From: Parelaphostrongylus tenuis | Taxonomy: Eukaryota > Nematoda > Chromadorea > Rhabditida > Metastrongylidae | DNA: 64,000 nucleotides | Direction: 5' to 3' | Assembly: GCA_019055375.1 (NCBI GenBank) | Contig: JAHQIW010000291.1 | Span: forward strand, 62,001 to 126,000 | Shown: positions 51,101 to 62,372 of the stretch, one piece after another | Layout: each line of letters begins with the position of its first letter | How positions within the stretch are numbered: the stretch's first letter is position 1 | The notes under the pieces: generated by a model | The model's database searches: none | Seen by the model: the letters and a program-made list of their open reading frames with translations, nothing else | Told to the model about the DNA's origin: nothing | Program-made: the position numbers and the translations under genes

Positions 51101-54100
51101 TTATTTACTATATTTTTATTAGATTCTTTCATACTTTTCGACAGACAACGCTTTTCAAAATCTTAGAGATGTATTATTTTGCAATTACTGATTTACTTTC
51201 TTCCTCGACTTCGTATTGAGAAAGCAGCTTGACATGCTTGGGCCCTCACTCGTTCGCCATGGCAGGCCAACCAAGTATCTTAGTAAAGGATAAAGGATAA
51301 ATTTCTTCCGTTGATCAATCACCGAAGGATGCGTCATGCGTTCTTCTTCAATTTTCAACATTGTTTCGGGTGATTGAATGCACATCCGGTTTTTACAATG
51401 ACTCGCGGGGCCCTCCCGCTGTTTCGAGTCAGTGCTACTAAGTCGGAAAGGAAGTTTCCATCGTTTGATGAAAAAATATTCTAAATTCATGCATATATTC
51501 AGTCAACAAAACAGCTTCAACTATTCTTCAAAAGACAGGCCATCTTATCCACCACTTTTTGCCATGTTCCGCCAGGTTCCGGGTCTCATCGAAGTATCAC
51601 TCCTCCGGCTTTGAATCCAAGGACTCTTGACATGCTTCTTCAACTTCATCGAAAAATACAAATCGGCGACCTTCCAAAAAGTATTGCATTGATCGGAAAA
51701 AGCCGTATTCAGATGGAACAACGTTCGGAATATAGATGGATGCGGTGGAATCTCAACACTCCATTTTCTCAAACTTTGCCTTGGTCTTTCTGGCTGTGTG
51801 TGGTCTTGCGTTGTCTTACTGAACAAAGCGCGCTCTCGACGAACAAAGCATCAGCAAACGTTTTTGTTCCCTGGACTATTTATTCTATTCTGCAGCAGAT
51901 TTAGACAAATTATATATCAGTAGATGCTCAAGAAGTAGACTTTCCAAATGATGTGAGAATCACACACGATTCATGCGAAAAAAAACGACATTCCTATCCA
52001 AACGATGGAAATTTTCTCCTCAACCTAATACATATCCTCCCACACAAGTCTTAGACCCGTCTAGTACCAATTTACCGACCCGGAAGGGTGGATGGCTTGG
52101 TGTGCCATGAGCGCGAGATTGAACCATCGACCTTGCGTGCGAAATAGTGCATCTTCAACCACTGTGCCACATGCGCTCTATAAGTATCCTAACCCCGCAC
52201 TTGAACTTAGTATTTGATATTATGACAAAAGTATATAATCCTAGTACAATTCTGTCTCATATCAGTCCGATTGTGTTTGCAGGAGGGAGTTTGCTGTCCC
52301 CGAGCAGGCCATTTCGGGATTAACAAATGCTTTGGTAACATGTCAACGTTCTCCTAAACAATTACAGCATGAGGCTGACCAGCTCGGTGAAGTGCTGTTG
52401 CACCGCAGGTGATTTCAGTTACACTTCTCGTTCTTAGTTGAACATCTTCTTCGTAGGTCATAGAGTTTCGGTTGACGTGACGCTTTCAGATTTCCCGCTC
52501 CACCATCTGTTGTACGAGAAGCGCGTAATAAAGTCAAGATGATGCTGAAAGAGAAGGCTGAACAAGATATGGACGATCTGCTCAGTGAAGATCTCGTACG
52601 TTTCTGTTCATCTCCGGAATTTTGTGATTTTTCAGGGCTTTTCTCAATACGTTACAAACATTTTTAGAAGACATCCAGCATAAATTACAAAGTACGGAAT
52701 GAGGTTGACAAGATCCTGAAAAAAGCACACTTCACGTGGCAACCTCTTTCCATCGAGACAAAAGAGGCCGCTGCAGCTTACGCACTTTCTCAGTACGTTC
52801 ATTAAGTTGTTTGTTGTTATCGATCAAGGTTTTTTTTACTTATTGAGAACATGACCTTTTTCGCTTCTTCCTCTGATTTTTAGTAATCACTCGACGTCTT
52901 AAATCTTGGAGTTTGTTCTCCCATAGTTTTTTTTTTTTGGAAATTCCTTTTTAAAACGCTTAAAACAACAATAATAAGATCACGTTTCACACCTGAAGTC
53001 CCGATGAACGTGATTGATCGCGCAGCGCGATTCACATGCGACTCTCAATTTTTAATATTATTTATAGGGTTTGTTCTCCGCTTCGAAAAAAGCTTTCGAC
53101 AAAATGCGTGACTTTGGTACTCCAAGATTTTTCCTGAACGAGCGGGTTTATTTCGTAAAATAAAACTAAGATGAAGATTCTTAGCTCACAAAATAATAGA
53201 ACAAAGTTTTCTTGTACAATTATAATGCGAAAAATCTAGGAATCTCCACGAAACGGTAAAAATTTTCAATTAAGAACGGATTTACCCGCGCTGCAATGTA
53301 AATTGCTAATTTACCATCAGTTCTATAGCGCAGTAAGGAAGCTTTCTCAAAAAAAGTGCATTTTTGAAATCATCAAGATTTAGACTATGAATAAACTTGA
53401 AAGTCTAATAAAAAATCTTTAACCAACAAGAAAGCTGTCTACCAGAAAATGCTTCTCGACCTCAGAAAAGTATCAGTCATTCTCACGGCAGTAGCGATCC
53501 GTGTTTATCATCTATATTCTTGAAGGTTCGCACCTAACTATGCGGAAATTTCGAGAATCCTGGAAGAATTCAAAGACGACTTTCATCCCGAAAGCGTATT
53601 AGACTACGGGTGTGGCATAGGTGCAGGTTAGAAAGCCAGACTTTATCTGCCTAGCGTATTCGACGCTATCAATCAAAATACATTTGTAAGGCTTCTGGGC
53701 TGTCAATGAGCGTTTCGGATCGGCAGTAAAGGATTATTGCATGGTGGATACATCAGAGGATATGACTAAGTTCGCAATGGATATCATGAGGGTTGGTCCT
53801 CTCATTACTGTCGTCGTCATTTACTTAATGTCAAGTATTTCAGGATGACAATGGAAGCTTGTTGAATCGTAGTATAAATTTCCGCCGTCATCTTCCAACC
53901 TCCCTTCAGACGAAGTACGACCTCGTAGTGGTTCATCGAACTCTCTGTGAAGTTGACTCGAGAGAGTCTCGACTGGAGCTCGTAAAGTCTTTATGGAAAA
54001 GAACGAATAGGTGGGACAGATCAAAGAGATTATATATGCTGCCTTAATCATCTTTATCTCTGATGCCCCTTAAGAGCCGATTCTTCTAGATTCTTAGTTC

Positions 54101-56558
54101 TTATCGATTCTGGATTGTATGATGCGTTTGAAGCTTTGATGGAAGCCCGGGATTTCTTGCTACTCTCCGGTACACAACTGCATTTAGAAGACACTGTTTC
54201 ATTGTTAAAAGTCAGGTTTTTAAAAGTCTTTTTGAATGGTTCCCATTGATAAAACTGGTGCTCATATGCTGACGACGGCAAATTTATAATTCGATCTCAT
54301 TCGCTGAACAGGAATTCTTCATAGTTATGTTAGTGATTGTTCGAAAGCTTGAATCCCTGCCTACAATGCCACGTCGCTGGTTTTTCAAAACAACCGTTCG
54401 TAACACTGTAGCATCCTGAATAATTTTTGTTTCACACTCGCCTTACGCAGCAATTTTTATCATGCGTATAGCTCGCTGAAAGCACGAAAAGCATATCGGC
54501 ATTTAGAGACTTTTTCGTAGTATCAGAATCCACCTTTTGATCTCAAGTTTCCGTCGATGCAGGGGAAAATCCTTAATTGAATAACAATATTCCAAATGCG
54601 ATCAATCACCCCGCCCCTACTTCTCCCTCCCCCCCCCCCCCCCCCACCCCCCCGCTCCACGAGTTGACCGGTAAACAAGGTCGTCGGAAATGTAAAACTC
54701 GGTCGATTTTCCCTGCTAAATTGTATTTCCAGAAAATAAGCACAACGTTGAAATCACTGGAACTTACGACATCGAATGATTATTAATAGTCTTAAGGTTT
54801 AAAGCACAAATATTTTGTTCCTACAGCACTATCAAAGCTTTTCCAGAAAGCAAGCACACTTTGAGTTCTTCAAGACTTGTGCTATCGAATGAGTACCAAC
54901 ACTCTAAGGAATGAGTTTCGTCCAACGAAATAGAAGCGAGAGAAGGAAAAAAAAATGCGTGGTTGTGTGAAACATAATTTTATTTTGCATTTTACAGTGC
55001 AAAAAAAGGGTGTTCTGAAAACCCGACAACATAAGAATCTAGCCAGAGATCCAAGCTTCCGAACTATCACTAATGCTCCTATGAAAAGTCACTGTCCCCA
55101 GCGAATGGGATTGGTTTATAGATTTGTCGTCATCTAAAAATTAGTACTATAAGACTCTATATAGGGTTAAGAGTATTGGGGTAAGCTAGGAATCTAAAAA
55201 CGTTTCCAGTTTTCTGCTGGCCTTTCAGGAGCGTAATCTAATGACCGAGAACATAGATGCCATCCTTCGTGATCGCAGCATTTCTGATTTCGAGCGGTTC
55301 TTAATCATCCGCGATCAGGTAATTCTGATTATAGTTGGATTTTATGTGCATTCAACAGAGCTCACCATGTTGTCTTGGTTGGCAGTTAAGGCTTTCAACA
55401 ATACTTCATCATTCATTGCTTCTTAAACATTTGTTCCGCTGAATAGATTAGTTCCAATGGAATTATTTGCACTGAGTCCATAAGTACTTTGCTTGTTCAT
55501 TCAAGTCTTTCGTCTCCCGAAATTCCTAATTACCATTTGACTCAAATCTCTGAATTAGTGCTTTTTAGCAAAAGTATGATATTACAAACACATCTCTGGG
55601 AGTATTGAGTGGTGCAAACTATCTGACATCAGAAGGTAGTTGAACCCGTTCTTCACTCAAACCACTGACGCCTGCGACTACTGCACCACTTATGCCACCG
55701 CTCTGCTACCACCTTTTCTTCGATATAAACTATCGAATCTGTCAGCAAATAGCTTCTGATAGGTTTGATCTGGTAGTCTTGCTGGTAGTTGCGGTAGTCT
55801 ATACTGAAGAACGAATTGTGGCACGGTGGCATCGGTGGTGTAGTGGTAGAACGCGTGTGCCGTATGGTTGAAAAGCGGGTCAACTCTCGCCTGATATCAA
55901 ATGTTTTACAAGCCACCTAATACTTCTAGATATTGCTAATCACAATTTAGGTGCCTGCCGACATAGTGTTACCTACTGCTCTACCTCCTGCCAAGGTTTA
56001 CGCTCCTTGTCCTCACGATTTAGGATGCCCAAAATTAACATCCAAAAGGTTTGAAGACTTCGTTATCTACATCAAAATGAAACTCTAGGTTATTATTCAG
56101 TTCTTGCACTTTTCCTATTCGCTGGCGGGTCATTCGAGCAGATGGCAAACGTTCAACTCGTGAAATATCAGGCACAGAAACTAGGAAATTTTCGTTCGTC
56201 ATTCTAGAGAAGTGCTTACGACATTCTGAAGAAAGTTTAGCCAGAATTCTCAAAGTAGGTCCTTTTACAATTTGTAATCAGAGTAGCCAGTAATGACTTT
56301 TGCTAGATAGTCTACAGTTGCCTCCTTTTTTTCTTTCACATATTTCATTATTTTCATATACGACATTCGGATGGACATGTTACTTGCGACTTATGTACTT
56401 CTTTTGATGGCATTCAAAGGCTAACGGTTTCTCGAAGAGCCGGTATGCTTTACCAGTGGGCACGTGGTCGAAGGGATGGCGAAGTATTCCCGTTACAAAT
56501 AAAAGACAAGCAAAGCTCGTTCAACTTATCTGATTTGTTGGAAAATAGAACTAATTGA
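48164..56558 (+). CDS. METTL17/Rsm22-like mitochondrial ribosome small-subunit assembly factor
   Basis: A mitochondrial methyltransferase-fold protein needed to build the mitoribosomal small subunit. Exons: 48164-48387, 52283-52408, 52490-52595, 52668-52792, 53526-53626, 53691-53791, 53844-54010, 54090-54210, 55229-55318, 55951-56048, 56101-56254, about 56361-56558. The first eleven are in phase. The product is about 536 aa (human 456). The N-terminus (MACRHRLLVMKSSAALVRS...) is basic and lacks acidic residues, fitting a mitochondrial presequence. The SAM-binding fold shows LDYGCGIGAGFWAVNERFG, then YCMVDTSEDM and YDLVVVHRTLCEV. Iron-sulphur ligands are kept: CPHDLGC plus a Cys eight residues on (6 and 8 spacing as in human), with a later CDLC in the last exon. 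The last exon (GHVTCDLCTSFDG to LENRTN) lacks a clear AG acceptor in phase. Intron 1 is 3.9 kb and full of repeats. Confidence 0.85.
48712..48793 (+). repeat. Single arm of the foldback family
   Basis: 'gttagacgcaacacgctggg' through 'gtggtcccgaaagggtt' matches the right arm of 46152-46314. The left arm is lost or rearranged. Confidence 0.55.
49560..50420. repeat. Cluster of three family D copies
   Basis: Copies at about 49560-49860 and 49860-50150 are tandem and read as the complement of the family ('gatacacgtgtttcg'). The third (50150-50420) is in the opposite orientation ('cgaaacaggtgtactggg'). The tandem copies share 'cttgtacagc', 'gactcgtcagtcg' and 'cgtcgtctttca'. It lies in METTL17 intron 1. 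Confidence 0.65.
50470..50665 (-). repeat. SINE family C, inverted copy with long G tract
   Basis: Contains 'gcggatttcagtacttctac', 'gtctccttgcaatctcgcgg' and 'gttgactgccggagtaggtt', followed by an 18-base G run (50613-50630). Together with 50828-51060 it forms an inverted SINE pair. Confidence 0.6.
50828..51060 (+). repeat. tRNA-headed SINE, family C (best copy)
   Basis: Head 'gcgccgtggctgagtggttg' is a Ser/Leu-type A box. The body is 'gaacgccacagccaggctct', and the tail 'gaatactgggatccgcat' runs into an A-rich end. Confidence 0.65.
51265..51370 (-). repeat. SINE family B, 3' tail fragment
   Basis: The complement reads 'gaagaacgcatgacgcatcc', 'gattgatcaacgg' and 'atccttta', matching the family B tail. 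The head is missing. Confidence 0.5.
51530..51830 (-). pseudogene. mariner transposase relic (C-terminal part)
   Basis: The minus-strand frame gives QDHTQPERPRQ, WSVEIPPHPS and a terminal RPGTWRNMAKSGG. These correspond to the DNARPH region, the WxxxPHPPYSPD region and the final ERWxKC region of mariner transposases. Catalytic context residues are lost, and a frame disturbance is likely near the first motif. It lies in METTL17 intron 1, opposite to the gene. Confidence 0.65.
52010..52185 (-). repeat. tRNA-headed SINE, family B, 5' part
   Basis: The complement reads 'gagcgcatgtggcacagtgg', 'gtcgatggttcaatctcgcg' and 'taaattggtactagacgggt'. It ends about 100 bases before METTL17 exon 2. Confidence 0.65.
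54300..55135. repeat. Array of internal units of the terminal-inverted-repeat family
   Basis: Units recur with 'gtaacactgtagcatcctg', 'gacatcgaatgattatta', 'gtgctatcgaatgagtacc' and 'gtgtgaaacataattttatt'. The right end carries 'gtccccagcgaatgggattg'. A C-rich tract (54629-54652) interrupts it. It lies in METTL17 intron 8. Confidence 0.5.
55565..55940. mobile_element. Foldback with tRNA-like arms, METTL17 intron 9
   Basis: The left arm (minus) has the tail 'gagtattgagtggtgcaaac', a B box complement 'ggtagttgaacccg' and an A box near 55685. The right arm (plus) has 'atcggtggtgtagtggtag', 'gcgggtcaactctcg' and the tail 'ttttacaagccacctaata'. Leaders near the centre also match ('cgatagtttatatcgaag' and 'ggtagtctatactgaag'). 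It ends about 10 bases before the exon at 55951. Confidence 0.65.
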
Positions 56559-56631
56559 ACTGTTATAAAAAGCCATTGTTCTCTGAGAAGATCTTGAGAT
56601 GTTTATCGAAGTTAACAATTATATAGATAAA

Positions 56632-56642
56632 TAATAAATAAA
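56632..56642 (+). terminator. Poly(A) signals of METTL17
   Basis: Overlapping AATAAA hexamers lie 74 bases after the METTL17 stop codon. Confidence 0.6.
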
Positions 56643-56674
56643 TCCAATGGAGACATAAATTTCATCACTCAACC

Positions 56675-56680
56675 TTTATT
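56675..56680 (-). terminator. Poly(A) signal of the PRELID3-like gene
   Basis: TTTATT on the plus strand (AATAAA on the minus) lies about 354 bases after the PRELID3-like stop. It is only 33 bases from the METTL17 signals on the other strand. Confidence 0.5.
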
Positions 56681-57033
56681 GACAAATCCATTGACGTGCA
56701 AAGCAGCCACGATAAAGGGAGACCGGAATTGTGCATGAAGATTGTTAAATTTTTTTTTATCAGAACACAATCACTTTTTATACTTCAAAAGTAACATCAT
56801 TCTTATCTATTGAATCAATTAACGGAATACTCTTGCCAAAAACTGGCAGAACTATCTCACAACCCGTGGGAGGACTATTAAGAAATCAGAACAGAGAACA
56901 ATAATCGCAGAACTACACTACAAAAAGAACTAGCAACACTTGAAAATAGACTGTCTTCTCTAAAAAACTAGGAGCAGAGACGCAAGAAAGCTAATCTTCT
57001 CCGTCCCGAGTGACAAATAGGGATATTTGCAAA

Positions 57034-60000
57034 CTAACTCGACATTGGGGATGTCGTGAAAGCATTTAAGACTTTCCCTTGCATTTCATGAACTTCGGCA
57101 GACACTTTTGTTGAGATGTCAGCATATTCCTTCTTCAGTTGGTCTATCACCCACTCAACGCCTTTTCGTCCCTGTAAAAAGGAGCGATTGCTGAGACTGT
57201 TAGCAATCTGCATTTAGTTCGAATATTCATCTATTAACGAAGTTTAAACACACTGACAACGACAAATATTTCTACATTTTTTGCAGCGCCAAAGCTAGTG
57301 GTTTTCCCTCATCTCTCCTTCTCGTACTCATGGGTTGCAATACTCGAAATTTAGTTCCTCTAACTATGCAATAGTAAAAATTTTCCGAGACAACTACGAA
57401 GACAACGATGGAGAGCACTTTTTCATAAAACATACAATCAATTGATGAGTGATAACTTGGTGTTTGTGAAAATTAAATGAGAATCGTAATAAAACTACGG
57501 TCTGTTGACGCAATCAAGAAAAAAGTTGGTTCTCTTCGCTACTTCTTCGAAAAGAACCAAAATTCTCCTATTAAACAGACACTGTTTTTGAAAGAGATAA
57601 AGATTCGTTCATCGCCAAAGAAAATGGAAGCGCGTGGATGTCATGTTTGTCAACCTGTCAAGACAACACAAATGAGTCTGACATACCTTAGCAGCATTGG
57701 AGGAATACACCCCTATGAAAGTCTTTTCGCAATAATCAGCGAAGGCCGGCAATGTAATCGCAACACTGGCTTCTTGTCTTAGAATCGTTCTGAATGAAAA
57801 CATCGATTAGAACGGAATCAAGGGGAGGTGCAGATCTTCAGCGTTTCACACTCATGAAAGCAGATGTGGAAAAACACTCACTTTGAAGGATCATCTGGTA
57901 ATGGCGTATATGTGAGCCTTTCGTCTACTTGAAGAAAGTGACAGCCGTTTAGCTGAAAATGAGGAACAATGAAAGTGCTAAATAAAATAAGTAAAATTAT
58001 AAAAAAAAGTAAAAGTAGAAAATGGTAGGAACACAGGTACCATTGGATTAGGGATGGGAGATAAAAGGTGAACAAAACTCACATTTCTTGTTGTGAGTGA
58101 CATAGTTTTTGCTTCGGGATCGATGACAGTGTGCTCGTGTGAATATTGAGTTCCGGAGAATCCAGTGAGCTGAAAAGGAAAAGCTAAGAAGTACCATGAC
58201 TTTCAGGCCAGCCATGCCACTGACAGATAAACATATTTTGAGGAGAATTAATCAACAACGATGAGCACCTGCATGGCCATAGTGGCACTGCTAAGGATGT
58301 CTTAATAGCCACGTTTTCCATAGTTTTCCTTAAGAGGTAACAGATCCTTCACTAATTACTGATTGATCATCGGGTCAAGACATAAAGGCAAATCTCTTAA
58401 GGACGTATGTTATGAAATATTGGAATGACAAGAAATTTCCCAAACTTTCCGTTTTGTTGCATATTTTTCATGCATTTGAGTTTCTGTTCTTACTATCGTT
58501 TAGAGCAGCTTCTTACGGTTACTCTGACATATAATACTTGTATATTTGCTTTAAGATGGAAAAGTCTCGAAGGCAAAAACGACTGCTGATGCTACACGAG
58601 TATCGTTTGGGTTCAAGGGCTGCTGAGACTTTCGGCAGGATTATAACGAGGCCTGGGGTGACGGAACGTTTAAGAGCACTGCAATTTTTATTTGCTTCAA
58701 TAAATAAAAGGTCGGAAATGGAGCTTTGACGCTCAAGCACGAAGCCGGCCACTCACAAGAAATTGACTGGCAAACTGTTTTGAATGGAATTGAGACGTCT
58801 CCGTCGCTGACGACACGCATGCTGGTCGAGTAGCCAACGACGGAGACGGGACAATTCCATCTCAGAACAAATGCATAGGTGATACGTATCAAAATAACCG
58901 AGATAAGCTGCTCTAAACGATAGTAAAAACAAAAACTTAACTGCGTGAAAAACAACTAAAAAAAGCGAAAAAGTCTGGAGAATTTCTGGCCAATCTAATA
59001 TTTAATCGGCTAATTCGAAAGGAACCCTTCACCCATAAAACAACTGTACAACAAAGATTAAAGCTTAAGTCAGATTTTTGGCCAATTTGAGAAGATGTTA
59101 ATATACAGTTTGCGTAGAACGAGTCCAATACTTGTAAACAAAGTTCAAAAATGGGTGGAACAGCCATTACAAAAATGGTTTAGTTCCTCAACATTAGCGA
59201 ACGATCTATATGTTTTCCTTCTCTTCCTGCTATTTGAAGTGTCGTGATGCTATAAATATACATATGAAGATGCTAAGTACTTTTCAAAACATTTAATCAC
59301 TGGCAGGAGTTAAACACGCGTTTTGCCCCTAATGGGGCGCGTGTACCACTATACCACAGAGGTCATCACCTTGCTACCACTCTTTATTAGTTATAAACTA
59401 TCAAAACTACCAGGCAAACTACTAAACTAAACACGTTGAACGTTGCTTCCTGACCGCTTCGATAGTTGATATTGAAAGACAAAGGAAGAGTGACAGGAAA
59501 GCAGTGGCACCTGTGGTGCACTGGTGGCACGCGTCCCACATATGAGTGGAAAAAGGGGTTCACTCCCTCCTGGGGTCAAAATTTAATACTAAATAAGAAA
59601 TTACTTGAGTAGAATTCACTGTACTTATATACTTGGCGAGTAGCGATAGAACAAGTAAATTGCGTAAAGGGATACTTCTTCATTATCAGTAATGTTATCC
59701 ATTATTCTAAATAAAGAACAAGCAAAAACCCTCTATAGGAGACTTCTTGATGACCCTTGCCATTGAAATTTAGCAGTCAGGATTTTGACGAAGGCCGTGG
59801 GCCAAAAAATTAGTTCATTTCAATTACGCTGTTATCGATTCTTGGAAAACGATATTCATACAAAAGAATGAATCTCGTTCTGGCTAACCATTTTTGTACT
59901 GGAACATGTAAAGAAATCAAGCAGCTCACCTTCGTCACCCAAGTCGGAATATGAAAATGTGACTGAATGATCCGCTCCGTCATGATCTTTCCGGCATGTA

Positions 60001-60967
60001 ATGTTTGTCGTAACACATCCATTCCAGTCACTCCCTGATTCATAGGATTCGGATATTTCCTCCATGCTGCTGTTACCACGGTCTCCCAATCATGGCTAAA
60101 CAAAGTCATTGGCATAACAGCTGTCAAATGTGTTGATTTCCAGAAGATGAACGTACGATTCTCTCAACTAGACGCATTTTTCAACCTTTTAGCGACAAGG
60201 CTTCTCTCGCTTCCTCTACAGACTTTTGCGCAATTTCTCAAAACCCTAAGCCTCGGTGATTTCAAAACTGTGCTTGTTTCCTGACAAAGTCTTTTCAATG
60301 CGATGTAGCAAGGAAAATAACACTCGACGTGTAGTATTTGCGCGACTGAAGTGTGTGATTGATTGGCCGTGTGGGTGGGATTTCGCAACATTTGTAAAAA
60401 AAATGCCACCAAGGAGACCTGAGTTCCTCCATTTTTTAATTTATTTTGTAACGAATTTAGGCAATTCCTGACCCAAGTTAGGTTTTCGAAGTCTTTATTA
60501 AGCACTGTAAAGCCGAAAAGAAGATTTCATTCCGCACACATAGGCTTGAGCTGCTTAGGCTTAAGTTTATTAGCGGAATTAAATGGCACTATGGAATGAG
60601 AAAAAACGAAAATTTTATAGCCATAGAACGTAGAACCAGGGTTTTTTACAATCCTAATCCAGAAATTTTGAGATTGTTTTACAAAACGAAAGGAGAACAT
60701 TCAAGTAGATAACGAAAATGAGCGCCGAGTGTGAAAACAAACTTTATTTTCGCTCATACGACGCACCAAAAAGGCCTTTCCAGGAAACAAGCACAGTTCC
60801 GCAATTGACGAGATTTACGGTATCGAATGAGCACTAAAAGTCTGAGGAGTGAGCGAAATAGGCATTATCTTCAAAAGATTGAAAAATGGACTGCGAAAAC
60901 GGAGCTTTACCAAAGAAAAAACAATTGAAACGTACTCAAACACGTGCTCCGAAGTCCAAATTTTCAT
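57034..60967 (-). CDS. PRELI/MSF1-domain protein, PRELID3 (slowmo) type
   Basis: PRELI proteins shuttle phospholipids across the mitochondrial intermembrane space with a small TRIAP1-type partner; PRELID3 members carry phosphatidylserine. Six exons join in phase: 60967-60936 (32 nt), 60095-59930, 58169-58083, 57952-57882, 57789-57687, 57171-57034. They give 198 aa (human PRELID3B about 194). The PRELI domain spans most of the protein. It starts MKIWTSEHVFDHDWETV and includes AAWRKYPNPMNQGVTGMDVL, GTQYSHEHTVIDPEAKTMSL and VDERLTYTPLPDDPSKTIL. It ends SSNAAKGRKGVEWVIDQL plus a short helical tail to SPMSS. The N-terminus matches PRELID3 better than PRELID1. The tiny first exon was found by searching for the family start and confirmed by its gtacgt donor and phase. 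Intron 1 (840 bp) and intron 2 (1.76 kb) carry repeats. Confidence 0.93.
59235..59640. mobile_element. Foldback with tRNA-like arms, PRELID3-like intron 2
   Basis: The left arm (minus) carries an A box ('tgtggtatagtggtacacg'), a B box-like 'gcgtgtttaactcctgcc' and a tail 'tgatgctataaatataca' near its end. The right arm (plus) carries 'ctgtggtgcactggtggcac' and 'ggggttcactccctcc'. Inner leaders match ('cgatagttgatattgaaag' on the right against the complement of 'agttataaactatc' on the left). The right terminus is not sharp. Confidence 0.6.
60160..60870. repeat. Internal-unit fragments of the terminal-inverted-repeat family, PRELID3-like intron 1
   Basis: 'tgcttgtttcctgacaaagtc', 'aatgcgatgtagcaagg', 'gtgaaaacaaactttatttt' and 'cggtatcgaatgagcact' match unit landmarks of 25722-26457. 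It is truncated and without terminal repeats. Confidence 0.4.
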
Positions 60968-61164
60968 ACTCGTAGCTTAAAAGTCGAGTTCTGCTTGTCG
61001 TCGGACTTCTGAAAAGGACAGAGCGATATTGAAGTCTAAACCGAATGTAGTCGAGTCGAGTACATAATACAGTCTGCGATGAATCAAATATTTTATGTCT
61101 TATTCCCAGAGTCGCCGATCGATTAACCCCGGTTTGAACAAATTAAACCCTACTTCTTGATCAA

Positions 61165-61305
61165 CGGACGCGAGATTGTTGACAACACAATTCATTCAGC
61201 ACAATAAGTACACTAATAAATCAATTTGTTATGTAGCGGTGGTTTCAGCTTCCCTAAAACCTCGAAGAGTCAAACTGACATGCAATCTGCTCAGTTAAAC
61301 ACGTT
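61165..61305 (+). repeat. Interspersed repeat, copy 2 (pairs with 955-1085)
   Basis: Shows 'gagattgttgacaacacaat', 'ttcattcagcacaataag' and 'gagtcaaactgacatgcaat', in the order seen at 955-1085. Confidence 0.5.
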
Positions 61306-61365
61306 CATGATGGAAGCAAGATGAAGCTTGATAAATGTTTGATCTTATAGAATATGGCCGCTGAT

Positions 61366-61670
61366 AATTCGCGGCGCAGTTGGTTAGATGTGCCCTGCGA
61401 CATACAGGTGGTCGATTAGACGATGGCCGCTAGTTCGATCCGCGCTCAAGGCTTACTGAGCCGTCCATTTCTCCGATGTCGATGACCTGGTACCAGGCTT
61501 GTTTCGGAGGCTAGCAGCACTGATTCGATATAGCGGGAGGCCACGGTGAGTCACTGTAAAGGTCAGATATGCATCCATTCACCTCAGACGAAGCTAATAA
61601 CTGAAGACGAATGCATGGCGCATCCCTCAGGGACTGATCACACCGAGAGCTTTCTTGAGCTTTGAACAGC
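61366..61670 (+). repeat. tRNA-headed SINE, family B
   Basis: Head 'gcggcgcagttggttagatg', B box 'gctagttcgatccgcgctc', body 'ctggtaccaggcttgtttc' and tail 'gaatgcatggcgcatccctc' match 29743-30050 and 44087-44385. Confidence 0.75.
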
Positions 61671-62256
61671 TTATTTCAAGGCTCTGAAGAAGAGTAAATC
61701 ACCGAAAAGTCAGCCATTATCATTGTATCGTATTGTACTAAATAAATCGCATCCGCCAGCCCCCAAAGGGGCATCCTCGAAGGGTCAACAACCCCGCGAC
61801 CCCTGGCCAAGAATTACGGGGCTGTTCGCTCAAAGGCCGGTACTGAAAGCAGTTTTTGTGACTCGCATGGTCAAAGGTGGTAGTTTCGAAAAGCACGTGA
61901 CGATCACAACTAGTTAACCAACCGGTCAGGTCGACCGCACCGTGAGAAACACGGATAACCAATGACTGAGGAATGCCCCGCGCTCGATCGTTTATGAGAA
62001 ACACCACGAGAAGCACGTGATCTCCTCGTGATTGTCATGTCACACAAAGCCAGATTACAACGATCAAACAACTTTTCACGTCAAAGTACCATCAACTGGT
62101 CAAAGAACCTTCATCGGAATAAGAGGATTAGATGAAAAATGACAGAATAAGGAATTAAAGAACACAAGAAATCACTGAAGGACTAGAAGAGAAAAAATTC
62201 AAACGTATAAAAATAACTAGAAATAAGGCTCAAATGTCCCATTCTACACTGAACCA

Positions 62257-62372
62257 TAAGAGAGGGAGAGAGAGAGGGAAGGAAAGAGGGAGGGAGGAAG
62301 AAAGAGAGAGAGAGAGATAAAGGGAAGGAGAAGAGAGAGGAAGAAGAAGAAGAGAGAGAGAGAGAGAGAGAA
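62257..62372. repeat. Purine-rich (GA)n tract
   Basis: About 115 bases of almost pure A and G on the plus strand (gagagagag, gggagggagg). It could form a triplex. It has no coding meaning. Confidence 0.9.
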
